Positions 31,521 through 42,423 of a stretch of 64,000 bases of DNA are shown piece after piece. The notes under the pieces were generated by a model. That model was not told the origin of the DNA. It made no database searches and worked only from the letters and a program-made list of their open reading frames with translations. Each line of letters begins with the position of its first letter. Position 1 is the first letter of the stretch. The translations under genes and the position numbers were made by a program. Origin of the DNA: Charina bottae (lineage: Eukaryota; Chordata; Lepidosauria; Squamata; Charinaidae); contig JALMGJ010000002.1 in NCBI GenBank assembly GCA_023362775.1, positions 109,361,981 through 109,425,980 on the forward strand, in the 5' to 3' direction.

Positions 31521-31783
31521 GGAACTAAGAATGTGTAAAGCATTTCAACGTAAACTTATTCTGCCCTTGGAAGAGTCATTTCAAAGAAAGAAAATATTTG
31601 TTTCATGAGTTTTGTTTTGAGATTGGAACAAAACATGAGGTGGTTTCTGCCTAGCTCCTCATTTTAGAAACTACTCAGGAAACGTAAGCTAGATCCTTGC
31701 ACTTTCTCTTGGGTTACATCATAGCTGAAGTCAGCCTGCTAGATGTTCTATAGTGCTACTGTACTATAGTGCCATATATTGCA

Positions 31784-32065
31784 CTGTATGCCAGGACATA
31801 TTCCTCACATTGGACATCCCTGCTGCTTATGGAATTGATAGTATCCTTGCATGGTTATCAATAATATTTGCATTCGGGAACAACAGTGTAATGACACTGC
31901 TGATCCAGAATGCAAATATTATTGATAACCATGCAAGGATACTATCAATCCCACATTACACTGTTGATCCAGAATGCAAATATTATTGATAACCATGCAA
32001 GGATACTATCAATCCCATAGGCAGGAGGGATGTCCAATGTGAGGAACATGCCCTGACATTGCACT
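31784..32065. mobile_element. Fold-back (MITE-like) element
   Basis: The left arm (about 31,784-31,875) is the inverted complement of the right arm (about 31,970-32,065), sharing the series TTCCTCACATTGGACATCCC, TTGATAGTATCCTTGCATGG and AATAATATTTGCATTC. Between them a 60-base segment is tandemly duplicated (31,894-31,953 and 31,958-32,017, one difference). No ORF is present. I do not recognise the family, and the terminal duplication is not clear. Confidence 0.75.
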
Positions 32066-33040
32066 TATGTACATATGATAGCAAGCAAAAACACAAAGTT
32101 GACTTAAGTTAAGGCAAACCTTTGGTCCATCTACTGTATTCCAGTAATGTCAATACAATGGCTATCATGTCTGCGCTGCAAAACTGGATGACCAATAGAT
32201 AGCAGCAAATTGTTAATGTTTTCTGTATCTCTGTAGCACTAACTAAGAATTGAATCCAGGCCCATTTGTGTAGCCACTTAACCACATCTGAGCTGTGCAT
32301 CGTCCATTCTTCCTACTGCTTCCTATTTTTATCACAAGTCCATTCTTATGTAGACTTAGTAATGATTACTTCTTAGTAATATTTGTTTATAAATAAAAAC
32401 AATAAATTAGTAATGATTAAAATTTAATAGTAATAGTAATGCATTAGTCATTATTGCTATTTAAAATAATACATTTAAATCTAAGTGTCTGAACAGGGCA
32501 CTGTTTCTTTTTGAGTTTACACTTTAAAAAAAAATTGCCTTTACAAAAGAAAATCTAACCCAGAAGGTTAAATCCTCTTTGCTGGTATGAGTTGACGACA
32601 AGGATATTATACTTTGCCAATATGACTTTAGTTTGACCTTTTAAAATGCTTGCAAATTGGTAATGAGCCCTTACTCCCAAGTGCTGCACAACCTGACAAT
32701 AACATTGTCTGACAGGTACCGTGCAGCATGGATTTCCACTCTATGAGCATTCCTCTCCACTGTCATTCCCAAAATTGATGTACACTGGTGGGTCTTTGCC
32801 AGTTTATATCAAGTGAGGGTCCAGATTTAAACACTTAAAACAGTTTTCAAAGCTCATCTGTAATACAAATTAGAATTCTCTGCAAAAGAACTGCTTGGAA
32901 CACAAGAATGGCAGAAAGAAAATCCACTGCGCATACTACTCCATATGGCTTAACTTTTTGTCACAAGTGGCAGGGATCCCACCATTAAGCTTGTAGTATT
33001 AATCAAGCACCTTTAAGCTTGTAGTATTAATCAAATCCCT
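32066..33040. other. Unassigned, with 22-bp direct repeat
   Basis: TTAAGCTTGTAGTATTAATC is repeated at about 32,985 and 33,013. No gene or known mobile element was recognised. Confidence 0.5.
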
Positions 33041-33103
33041 CCCTCTCCCTCTCCCTCTCCCTCTCCCTCTCCCTCTCCCTCTCCCTCTCCCTCTCCCTCT
33101 CCC
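33041..33103. repeat. (CCCTCT)n hexanucleotide array
   Basis: About ten perfect copies; a polypyrimidine tract. It is not the vertebrate telomere repeat. Confidence 0.95.
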
Positions 33104-33427
33104 TTTCCTTTTTCCTTTTTCCTTTTTATTTTTTCCTTTTATCTTTCCTCTCTCCTGGGGAGCAATATACAATATTTGCTTTACTTTTAAACAACCATCC
33201 AGTCATAATCTGTTGAAAGACCTTCCGGTAAATATCTTCCATACAGCCCTGATAAAGGATTAGTGAGAAAGTTGTGCATACCACTGCAAACTTGTGCTCA
33301 TTTCTCTCTGACTGCTCAGTGAAGATGAAAATGCGCATTTTAACCATCAATCACATATGTGTGTGTTCAGTGATGTGATTGATGTTAGGTCCCTAGATCT
33401 TTTAATCTGATCCCAGGAAGACATTCT
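33104..33427. other. Unassigned stretch
   Basis: A pyrimidine-rich start (CTTTTTCC repeats) is followed by unrecognised sequence up to the Penelope fragment. Confidence 0.5.
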
Positions 33428-33474
33428 ACCAAGATTTCTACATTGGAGAAACGAAACAGCCTTTACACAAGAGG

Positions 33475-33765
33475 ATGGCCCAACACAGGAGGAGCAACAC
33501 CACAGGACCAGAATCAGCAGTTTACCTTAATCTAAAAGAAAAAGGGCACTCATTTGAGGACATTAATGTTCACATTTTGGACAGGGAAGATAAGTGGTTT
33601 GAGAGAGGGGTTAAGGAATCCATTCATGCCAAAGTGGAAAATCCTTCCCTCAATAGAGGCGGAGGCCTCAGGCACAACTTGTCCCCCATTAATCATGCTG
33701 CTCTTTCATTAGTCCCCAGGAAGATTAAGACCACTACACAAGTTCACCAGCAAGGCCACATGTAA
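33475..33765 (+). pseudogene. Penelope GIY-YIG endonuclease C-terminus
   Basis: The open reading extends upstream of the ATG, from about 33,438 (FYIGETKQPLHKRM), and gives the YIG-ET part of the GIY-YIG fold. It then has HRRSN, KGHSFEDINVHILDRED, WFERGVKESIHA and the family hallmark NPSLNRGGGLRHNLSP. The nuclease nicks target DNA for priming in Penelope-like elements. The GIY half and the whole RT are missing, so this is a fragment. The ATG at 33,475 is internal and not a real start. Confidence 0.85.
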
Positions 33766-33919
33766 TGATCCACTTGGGGATGAATAAAGGTTTTAGGAGT
33801 AAGACATCCCAAAGCCTATCTACACCTCAATTGCCCAATTAACAAGCCAATCAGGTGTAAGGTCAATACAGCCACCCTGGAAGACATATATGGGGTCCCC
33901 TAACCAACTTTTGCCCAGA

Positions 33920-33950
33920 CTGAAGAAGCTACTTGGACAAGCAGTGAAAC
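33920..33950 (+). ncRNA. Hammerhead-like core of Penelope repeat
   Basis: CTGAAGA (33,920-33,926), a 19-base stem-loop in which CTTG pairs with CAAG, and GAAAC (33,946-33,950) are followed by GTTTC. Flanking CTTTTG and CAAAAG could form a distal stem I. The spacing matches the 9.3 kb motifs. Catalytic ability is inferred, and the stem II closing pairs are imperfect. Confidence 0.45.
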
Positions 33951-34035
33951 GTTTCAACCAAAAGAAAGAAATCCAGTTGCCGTGATTCAACCTACAGACA
34001 ATTCCACCTGGATGACTGAGAATCTTCATCGACAG

Positions 34036-34345
34036 TCTTCTTCTTCTTGGCGATCACTCGTAGCCGAGTAAGATTGTCTTCCAGGGGTAAAATCTTAACA
34101 GTGGATCCGTAAGTGGCTGTAGAGGCCAATTCTGGATCCGCACAACCACCCACAATGAGGGCATAGGTTTCCGGGTGAAAGACAGTCATGATGAGGGTTT
34201 GCTTGACGTGCCTTCCTCTTAGCTCGTTTCTCCCTTTCGCCCTGTACTCGTGCTTCTTCAAAGTCCGTAGCGCCTTTAATAAAGGCTGACCTCCAATTGA
34301 AACGCTAATGAGTCCAAAGGGGACTTCACTCACCATCTCCAAAGC
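34036..34345. other. Unrecognised GC-richer block
   Basis: It starts abruptly after the Penelope end (CTTCTTGGCGATCACTCGTA). A minus-strand frame of 116 residues (33,992-34,342) runs through it but ends in Penelope antisense, so it is not a gene. The base composition and sharp edge suggest a transposon-derived piece of a family I cannot name. Confidence 0.4.
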
Positions 34346-34416
34346 TTGGGAGAAGAGCTAGGTCTTCAGTGTCCTTCAAAATACCAGCCAGGTAGGGGCT
34401 GTCTGGATTTTGGGGG

Positions 34417-34588
34417 AAACCAGTTTGGTGTAGTGGTGAAGGTGCTGGCCAGAAACCAGGAGACTGTGAGTTCTAGGCCTCCCTTAGGCATGAAAAGCCG
34501 GCTGGGTGACTTTGGACCAGTCACTCTCTCTCAGCCCAACCTACCTCACAGGCTTGTTGTGGGGAAAAGTTATATATAAAAAGGGGAA
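34417..34588 (+). mobile_element. Sauria-type SINE, 3'-shortened
   Basis: CCAGTTTGGTGTAGTGGTGA, GAGTTCTAGGCCTCCC, GGGTGACTTTGGACCAGTC and CCCAACCTACCTCACAGG are present. The usual CCGCCTTGAG end is missing, and an (AAT)n tail follows. Confidence 0.88.

Positions 34589-34634
<46 letters not shown>
34589..34634. repeat. (AAT)n microsatellite
   Basis: About 15 copies of a trinucleotide, forming the SINE tail. Confidence 0.95.
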
Positions 34635-34635
<1 letters not shown>

Positions 34636-36475
34636 TAACCTCATTCCAGAGTTTAGTTTTAGGAAGTGTATATGTTTTTTTCATGTATCTGTAATTTAAT
34701 TAAATTATAGTTTTTCTTTTAAATTTTAAAATTTTAAATCAAACCGATGAAAAATTATGCTGCCCTTAAGATTCTTTCCCAGTGTCTGGAGTCTAGGGGA
34801 CTCTGGATGGGTCTAGAAGAATACAGAGATAACTGTTATGGCCTTGCTGGACATGTCCTATGATAAGGAGGATGGGGAGGAAGTGGAGTCAGGGTGTGAG
34901 GATCGTAGCCTTAAATCCTAACATCAGTAACTTTCGTCAGAAGCCAATTAAGCTAAAGGGAAAAGCTGTTTATTAGAACAAGTATGCATAAATCCAAGTT
35001 GAAGTTATGAATGAAAAAGCCCACGCAAAGTTTCAATTAAATCATGCCCACTCTCTAACATTCCAGCCCATTCCAGAATCATCAATTTCCAGTACTTTTC
35101 CTCCTTGATTTCATCTCCTCCCCTTTTCTGTTCACTTGTGGACATTCTCAGATGATAAGAATGGTGCTGACCTTGACAGTCTGTTTCAGTTCTGTTTCTC
35201 TAATGACTACACTGGAATGTGCCCAGTCCACCCCCTTTTCCCCGCATCTACTCTACATCAACCCATCTCTAATCCTTACACATATCTAACCCTTAATTGA
35301 ATGGCAGGATGTGGAATTCACAATCCACATTGTGACACAGGGGCATCTAGGGGCAATAGTCTTGGCATGGGTGATTCCCGTAGTGGTGAAGACAATGACT
35401 CCACTCTGGTTCAGGCAGTTCCAGCAAGTCCTCAAGATGCCTTGCCTGCACCCATTGAAAGCCTCTCTGGTATCTTTTTAAGCCTCCAAGCCTTTAAACT
35501 GGTGACCCACGGGGACACCCATTGTAAGCACTAGTGATGACAGTCATCAGTATGCCTGGTGATGAAACACTGCCTGCAGGGAGGAAAGGTCACATTTCAG
35601 ATTCCAGTCATTTCACTCCGTTCCACCTTCATTTCACTCTCCTCTCCCCAGAAAAGGCAGTTTGACTCCATGCCCGTTCAGCACGTTCAGTTCATTTGGC
35701 TGCTTTAGAGAGGATTCTCTCTCTCCCCCCTGCAAGAGTTTCCTTCCTTTCAAAACTGCTGATAGGTTACTCATGAGTGTGAAGGGTATTCTTGAAGCTT
35801 CATAAGGACCTCCACTCAGCAAATGGAGGTCACTGTTATTGCATATTAATAATGATGAATATAACCATGATGTTCTTATTCCTTACATGCCCATTTAGGT
35901 GAAATACTCCCCTCCTAAAAAAAGAAAAAAAGACAGGAAGGGGTAGTCAAAATGTTAAAAAATGAGGATATAGTAGCAGTCACTTATACATTAATGGAAA
36001 GAAATACATTATAAACAAGCTAAGTAGTCCCTAATAGACTTTTTATCTATCACTATGTTTGTGTTGTTGTGTTATCTTTATTGCTGCTTACCCAGATAAA
36101 ATACTTAGGTTTAACCTCTCAGTTTAATTTATCTCCTTCAGCTTGTTAAAAGAAAGCAACTCTTCCCTTTATTAAATCAAATCAAGAAAGCATTAGTGTG
36201 AATAAGCAGTGGCCTGCATCTCCTGTTCACCTTTCCAGCAGAAAATAGGCTTAATGCATTTCCAAGCAGTTAAATGAGGATAAGGTTGTGATTAGCTGGC
36301 TGGTGCAGGCAAAGCTGCAGAGTACAGTCTTTAGCAGTCTGCCCAGCTTGCACAGAAAAAGTAGGGATGTGGATCAACCTACAGTCCTACTGTAACCTAC
36401 TGGGTTAAACCTACAACCTCCCTCTGCAAAGGGATAGACTTGCTTCCTCCTTGCCTGCACAAGTTGGCTGGATTT
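34635..36475. other. Unassigned 1.8 kb
   Basis: No gene or known repeat was recognised. Short frames such as 35,301-35,534 show no family motif or codon-like conservation visible by eye. Confidence 0.5.
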
Positions 36476-37915
36476 TGCGGAGGGTTGTTGAGAAAATGGT
36501 CAGGTTGCAGATTCATAGAGATCTGGAAGAAATATTATCTGAGCCCTTTTTAGTCAGGTTTCAGGTTGGGACATAATACAGAGACAGTATTGATGGTACT
36601 TGATGACCTCTCGCAGAGCAGGATGGGGTAGTGTGACTGTCCTGGTTCTTTTTGATCTCTGGTGGCTTTTGATGCCATCCATCATGGTATCTTTCTGGAC
36701 CAATTGGGAGTGAGAAGCATGGTGTTACAATGGTTTTTCTCCTTTCTCTGTGGCTGGCTGATGGGGGAGGTTAAGCCCAAATTGTGCGTGTTTAACATCT
36801 ACATGAAGCAACTGGGTAAGGTCATCTATCAACACAGGGTCAGATATCATTAGTATGTTGATGATACCCATATGTACATCTCAACTCCAGGTCAACCAAA
36901 TGATGCTGTCAAGGTATTTCCCCAGTTCCTGAAGGCTGTTAGGATTTGGATGGGGAGGAACAGCATAACCCTGACAAAATGTCAGCCCTTCAGGGTAGTT
37001 CAGATCAGGAAACAGACTCCACAGAAGACTAGAACTATACTTTATTGAGAATGTTTCAGCCTTCTTTGCTCATATAACAGTTTTTACCTATTTCCCTCAG
37101 GGTCATCTCCTTGATTCTTTACCAAGACTAAGTCGCTGTACATTCTTGGTTCTTCCAGTGCCATGGATTTTCTATGTTTAGTTCTGAATGGAGTTGCACT
37201 CTTCCAGATAGAACTGGTACACAGTTTGGAGTTTTTCTGGACTTGCAGCTCCTGCTTAAAGAGTTAGTTGCAGCTGTGGCCTGAAAGGAATTTGCCCTGA
37301 ACTTTCTGGACTGTTGGTCTCTTCTCACAGTCACTCGTGCCTTTGTCACCTTGCATGTGAATCAATATGCTCTAAATGGGGCTGCCTTGGAAGACCACTC
37401 AGAAAGTACATCTGGTCCAGGCTGCAGCAGCATGAAGAGTTATGAGTGTGTTTTGGTATGCCCATGTAACACCTCTGCTGTGTAAGCTGCAGTGGCTACC
37501 AGTGAGATTCTGGGTATGATTCAAGGTGTTGGTGCCTGTCCTCTGGAATAGTATCCCCCCAGTGACTTTAATTGCAGCTGCTATGCTTCTGGTGTTTAGT
37601 AAATAGCTCCCTTCATGACAGAAACTGTGGTCCAATGCCAAATACCCACAGAAATATGGAATCTCTAGATAACCCAGCTGTGACTTACTCTCAAAGCACT
37701 CTTCTTCTCATGCCTACATCTGAGATCAGGGATCTTATTATGTAACTAAAACCTGGAAAAACTAAGAGAGAAGATTTTATTCCCCCAGAATTACTAAGGG
37801 ATTTCTGGAACCAGTGCTGGCTGTCCTATTTACCCATATAAGAGCTATAAGAACCACCCAGAGTCCCCCTTGCTGGGGGAGATGGGCGGTGGCAAAATTT
37901 GAAATAAATAAAATA
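36476..37915 (+). mobile_element. Old L2-clade LINE, plus strand
   Basis: It follows the young L2 from GTTGTTGAGAAAATGGTCAG (the KVVEKV segment) through TTGATGCCATCCATCATGG (the AFD...HHG segment), AACATCTACATGAAGCAACT (NIYMKPLG) and TATGTTGATGATACCC (YADDT, with a stop just before) to the L2 3' end at 37,855-37,910 (GGGGGAGATGGGCGGTGGCA). It carries many indels and stops. Its part at 37,020-37,130 is poorly aligned and may hold another insertion. Confidence 0.8.
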
Positions 37916-37999
37916 TAAACCCATATAAGTGTTCAGCATGTTTCTCCACTGACTGGAGCCCCCCACTGTAATCCCTTTTTATAAAAAACAAAGAAAATA

Positions 38000-38330
38000 G
38001 ACTAGACCTACAAATTATAGGTCCATAAACTTGCTTAATACGATCAGCAAACTATTTGCTAAATACCTTTATGTAAAATTACTGGATTGGGTTGAAAATG
38101 AAAACGTCCTCATTAAGGAGCAGTCCAAATTCAGAGGGGACCAAGAAACTTTATGTCTGGTCCTTCACCATTCTGCCAAATAATATTCCTCTCCGCCCAG
38201 AGGCTTCGTTTTTGTAGCCTTCATTAATTTCAAACCAGCTTTTGATCTGATCCCAAGGGAAGTAAGGCTAAGGTTAATTTTCTTCCCAATGGGTTTGGCC
38301 CCACTGCTTCTTAGAGACCATTGAAGTCAA
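38000..38330 (+). mobile_element. RT fragment of another LINE family
   Basis: Translation in the plus direction around 38,020-38,270 gives LLNTISKLFAKYL, KEQSKFRGDQETLCLVLHH and FVAFINFKPAFD, the order of RT motifs 1 to A. The active-site aspartate region is AFINFKPAFDLIPR. It differs from BovB and L2, and I could not place it in a clade. It has stops and small indels. Confidence 0.6.
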
Positions 38331-38989
38331 TCTCTTAGAGATGGGCTTGGTCTCTTGGATGTTAGAGCTTGGTACTATCTCTTTAACTTCTGGCTAAAGT
38401 TAATTTTCTTTGCAATGGGTTTGGCCCCACTGGTTCTTAGAGACCACTTGAAGTCAACCTGCAGGGGACAAGGGTGGGGGACTACTGGCAAGTGCCACTC
38501 CCTAGGACTTTCTATGGAGAACCTCTGCCCATTGGGGTATGAAAAAGCCAGAAGTGTACTGGGACACTGATTTTCTAATCAATCTAAGACAGCCCCTTTT
38601 GAAGTGCCATACAAAGCCCAATCTGCCATCAAGTAAATGAAGTTGTCTACTACTGGAACTACCACATCTGAGCTAAAAAATTCTAGCAGACCACTAGATG
38701 ACTGAAATTCAGTTTTCTGTGTCTCCTTGCTGGCATCTGGTTTTCTGAAGCCCAGATTTGGTAGTCCTAAGAAAATATGTTTTCTAGAGATAATCACTGT
38801 CTATGGTGAGAATAGAGAGGGATAGACAGAGGAAACATTCTCATCCTTACTCCAGCCAAACACAAGGAAAACCATTGGTAGAGATATAGGATTTCCAGCA
38901 TCTACAGTTTGGATACTTGGGTATCTCTGGTATTTATTCCCAACCTGATATCCTCCCAATGTATTGGAAATACAATTCCTCTAATTCCT
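38331..38989. other. Unassigned, with local duplication
   Basis: TTTTCTTCCCAATGGGTTTG (38,277) and TTTTCTTTGCAATGGGTTTG (38,404) begin two related 60-base segments, so there has been a local duplication of about 127-bp period. No gene is recognised. Confidence 0.5.
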
Positions 38990-39070
38990 AGCCAGCCCAT
39001 TCCATAACCCATGCCAGGGAATTCTGGGAGTTGTAAATCCAACACAACAAAAGGGTACAATGTTGAGGAA
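38990..39070. mobile_element. Possible MITE fragment
   Basis: CAGGGAATTCTGGGAGTTGT is the motif seen at 59,155. No terminal repeats are seen. Confidence 0.4.
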
Positions 39071-39213
39071 GACAGGCTTATTACAAACAATATGGAACCC
39101 CTTTACCATTAATAGCTCTACAGGGAGGAAATTTCATCAGTGTTTCTTATAACACAAGATATTTCTGCTGAAATTTCCTTATTTTTCATCAAATTAAAGA
39201 TGTAGAAGCTCAG

Positions 39214-39266
39214 TCCTCCCCCTCCTCCTCCTCCTCCTCCTCCTCCTCCTCCTCTTCCTCCTCCTC

Positions 39267-39325
<59 letters not shown>

Positions 39326-39351
39326 TCTCTCTCTCTCTCTCTCCCCCCTTC
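39214..39351. repeat. Polypyrimidine tract (CTC)n(CT)n
   Basis: About 138 bases with almost only C and T on the plus strand: CTC triplets, then CT dinucleotides, a run of T, and CT again. Such mirror-like tracts can form triplex DNA. Confidence 0.95.
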
Positions 39352-39779
39352 TTTGTTTGTTTGCTTGTTTGCCTGAGCCTAGTACAGCTACTTATGGATG
39401 CTGGGAATATTATTTACAGTGCTACTGGTTTCAGGCTGTAATCTGAATGCACTGAATTTCAAGATCTCTGCTTCCATTTTGATAACTAAAAGTAATGACT
39501 GCAAGGTAGCTGCTTTAATGTAATCTTTAGATATAAGTCAGCCCTGCTGTACTACTCCAGAGAACTTCAGTTGACATAAAGTGTCAAGTCTTTGCTCTTT
39601 TGAAAACCAAAACGGTATATCTGCAATTACCTTCAACTTTTAAAAAATGTATGATTGTGGCTGCCATTGGTAATCAAGTGGAAGGATACAAGGAGGTAAA
39701 TGTCTTGAAAAAGGGTTTTTTAAATAGATGATCACTGCTTACTTTGCTGTTTTCTGATGGCTATCCACACTAAATCAAG
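39352..39779. other. Unassigned stretch
   Basis: No gene or known repeat was recognised. Confidence 0.5.
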
Positions 39780-40035
39780 AGCCAAGTTGGTGTAGTGATT
39801 AAGGTATCAGGCTAGAAACTGGGAGACTGTGAGTTCTAGACCTGCCTTAGGAACAAAGCTAACTGGTTGACCTTGGGCCAGTCACTCTCTGTCAGCCCCA
39901 GGAAGGAGGCAATGGCAAACCACTTCTGAAAAACCTTGCCAAGAAAACTGCAGGGGCTTGTCCAGGCAGTCACCAGGAGTCAAGAAAACTGACTCGAAGG
40001 CGTGCGCGCCCGCGCGCACCCACACACACCAACCC
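39780..40035 (+). mobile_element. Sauria-type SINE, long-body variant
   Basis: It has the usual head (GCCAAGTTGGTGTAGTGATT) and core (GACCTTGGGCCAGTCACTC). It then has a different 3' half (GGAAGGAGGCAATGGCAAAC, GCCAAGAAAACTGCAGGG, CACCAGGAGTCAAG) with a GTGCGCGCC/CACACAC end. The same body segment occurs inside the trimeric SINE at 52.2 kb. Confidence 0.88.
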
Positions 40036-40964
40036 TAAACATGCCCAGCTTGCAGAGGCCTATGCATGAAAATCTTCCATCAAATCCTACACATTTACAC
40101 AAGGATAATGGCTCTCCCAGTTACGAATGAAGAGGACTTCAATGTGATAAAAAGTATTACGGGTGTGTCTTACTGATATGGTACAAAGACTAGATCATAT
40201 TGATTGAACATACTGTAGATAGAGTATTTGTATTTCTCATAAAGAATAAAGAAAAATGGCATTCTTTCAGTAAGCCTATTGACATGGTTTCTGCATGAAT
40301 CGAAAATATGTAAATCTTTTACAGAAAGAACCCCAGGGAGCTTATTATACATCTCTAGTGATTGTTACCAGCTCTTCTTCCTATTGAAAGGCTTCTTTAT
40401 CAACACACTTATTTTTTTAGTCATCAGATCCAACCCGCTTAAGAAAAGGTCTTGAAATGCAAAATGTCAACATATGGGAACGATGAAAATATCTGCAAAA
40501 CCTTAAGTCTTCTAAACTGTTTTGTAGAATTCATCAGCCTGAGGGCACATTAGTTCAGTTCTTTGCTTGTGATTTTTCACTGGTCAGCGCTTTCGTAGGT
40601 GACTTAGCTTGAAGATGATGAAGACAGCAGCCTTTCTTCACTCAAAGTATAAAGAGAATCGCCTAGGGACAAACTTTTGAGATTTTTTTAAGGACATAGA
40701 ATAGAGTAGTTGCATTAATTCCTAATTTTGCATGCCTTAAATATTTATGTTTCAAAGCAGGATGAAAATATTGCCTTTTTCCAATCCTTCCCTTTTCATT
40801 TCTTAATTGGTGTTCAAAACTAATGCAACATTTTCTAGTGGTTGGCATGGGGATACTGCTAAAGATATATGTCAGTCATTTAAGAAACAGTGTCTAATAT
40901 TCTTAATTATTATAGTAAAAATCAAATTATAAAAACATTTAAATTGTCTACTTTTCTACTTAAT
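40036..40964. other. Unassigned stretch
   Basis: No gene or known repeat was recognised. Confidence 0.5.
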
Positions 40965-41890
40965 AATACTATAACAATCTTAACCCTATTAAACCTAAAA
41001 CCAAACAATTATTATTATATCTTATAAATCTCAAAAAATTAAACAAAGTTTAAAAACAATAATCCAAATCATTAAAGGAAAATGCAAATCATATAAGCCT
41101 TAATATCAAACCAAATATATATTCTTAATTTTTTATCCCACATCGAAGTATACCAGAATATTTACTTGTCTCCATATTACACACAGGGCATTTTTCATAG
41201 AGAAATCAAACAGCCCAACTGCCCCCCTTAGAAACTCATACTTCTCAGCAGAAAACGTCCCACAGAACAGAGCCATTTCTTTCCCAAAACATTCCTTCAG
41301 AAAAACAAGCCCATCGGTATCTTGCAAGATGAGCTGTCTTAACCCATTCAACACCAAAGTGTATTCGTTGCCTGGCATTTCCTCAAAGACTCCAATCTTA
41401 CTGTCAGTAAAAGCATCTCCATCTTGATTGAATTCTTCCTCTTCCAGAACATCCTCAGCCAGCTGACACATTTTAAAACTGATATTTTCTGCAATATCCC
41501 TAATACCTTGCAGAATAGCTTGAAGGGTGTCATGAAAAATCTGTTTGAAATCACAACGAAGCTCAGAACGCAGCTCTGAGAAAATCTCCTTAAACTCTTC
41601 CATGTTTCAGGCAGTAGATTATGCTGCCCTCTAAATATTTGGCTAGCACAGATAGGAGCTAATGGGTTAATGCAAGGCTTCCGAGAGTAATTGACAAAAG
41701 AGAAAGTATGCTAACCAGCAGCTCTGGCTCCCAAGGAAATTGAACAGAAAACTCAAAACTCAAAACAACAGATTCAATATGTCGGAAAATGTTAAATCCT
41801 TCAAATTAGATACAGAAATAATATTGGGAAGATGTTTATTTATTCTCAGTCCTCCTTAATGTTTAAATGGGAAATAAGCCAAAGTTGAAA
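40965..41890 (-). mobile_element. Small-protein repeat, copy 2
   Basis: The minus-strand homologue of 790-1,700: same leader with CTAATGGGTTAATGCAAGGC (plus strand, 41,658), same ORF, same trailer. This copy keeps the ORF open. No target duplication was found by eye. Confidence 0.65.
41133..41603 (-). CDS. 156-residue coiled-coil-like protein of a repeat
   Basis: It starts MEEFKEIFSELRSELRCDFK and ends ILVYFDVG. Residues 1-50 are amphipathic and charged (DIRDIAENISFKMCQLAED), as in coiled coils. Residues 53-70 are acidic. Residues 80-156 include LILQDTDGLVFLKE and YEFLRGAVGLFDFSMKNALC. It has no signal peptide, membrane segment or enzyme motif that I recognise. Compared with copy 1, the frame is intact over its whole length. 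The beginning recalls squamate L1 ORF1; the end is of unknown origin. Translation is unproven. Confidence 0.5.
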   Translation of the reverse strand: MEEFKEIFSELRSELRCDFKQIFHDTLQAILQGIRDIAENISFKMCQLAEDVLEEEEFNQDGDAFTDSKIGVFEEMPGNEYTLVLNGLRQLILQDTDGLVFLKECFGKEMALFCGTFSAEKYEFLRGAVGLFDFSMKNALCVIWRQVNILVYFDVG

Positions 41891-41959
41891 AAAAGATTTT
41901 AAAATTAATCCAGAAATAACGATAAGAACCAAGAGAGTTCACTTTTTCTTGCTGTACAG

Positions 41960-42130
41960 CAGGGCTTTCCAAAGTTTTCCTGCAGCGACACACCAACCGC
42001 CATTGGTGTGTCGCCGTGGGAAAACCCGGAAGCGCTGATGATGATCAGCGCTTCCAGGTTGTGTGGCGACACAACAGACTGTGTGTGGCAACACACTATT
42101 GTGTCGCGACACACAGTTTGGAAAGCTCTG
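41960..42130. mobile_element. hAT-type MITE
   Basis: The terminal inverted repeats are CAGGGCTTTCCAAA (left) and CAGAGCTTTCCAAAC (right, reversed), 171 bases in total. They are flanked by 8-base duplications CTGTACAG and CTGTAGAG (7 of 8 match, 41,952-41,959 and 42,131-42,138). The 8-bp duplication and CAGRG ends fit the hAT superfamily. Inside, GGAAGCGCTGAT and its complement form a 12-bp stem. Non-coding, so it needs a transposase supplied by another element. Confidence 0.88.
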
Positions 42131-42423
42131 CTGTAGAGAGTCTCTCTTAGGGTACATAAACTTAAAAAAATATAACTTGGGTGATTTAGAAATGGGGTGG
42201 CTCGACCTAATGTCCCTTTAAGGCTACAGTGCGGTCTGGAAATGATAGTGTCCTCAACTCCCATCGTCTCTTATCGGATTAGCGCCAACGCAGCTGGCGA
42301 TCCTCAGGCTACGAGGTGACATTTTGGAGTGCAAATGGGATGATTCCAAGCATTTTCTGTCCATGAAAGCGCTCCAGGGCATCAGAAAAATCCTGAGACC
42401 CCCCCCTAAAAAAGCCGGTGCCA

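Larger units (their letters stand above)
33428..34035 (+). mobile_element. Penelope-like element 3' part
   Basis: It holds the C-terminal GIY-YIG endonuclease region of a Penelope-like retroelement and its 3' terminal repeat. The terminal part has the CTGAAGA...GAAACG core at 33,920-33,951, shared with the palindromic insertion at 9.3 kb. The reverse transcriptase part is absent upstream, so the copy is 5'-truncated or rearranged. Confidence 0.8.

Noticed and set aside
33041..33103. Interstitial telomere repeat
   Set aside because: The unit is CCCTCT, not CCCTAA.
33992..34342. 116-residue minus-strand protein
   Set aside because: Its C-terminal end is antisense of the Penelope terminal repeat, and no known domain is visible.
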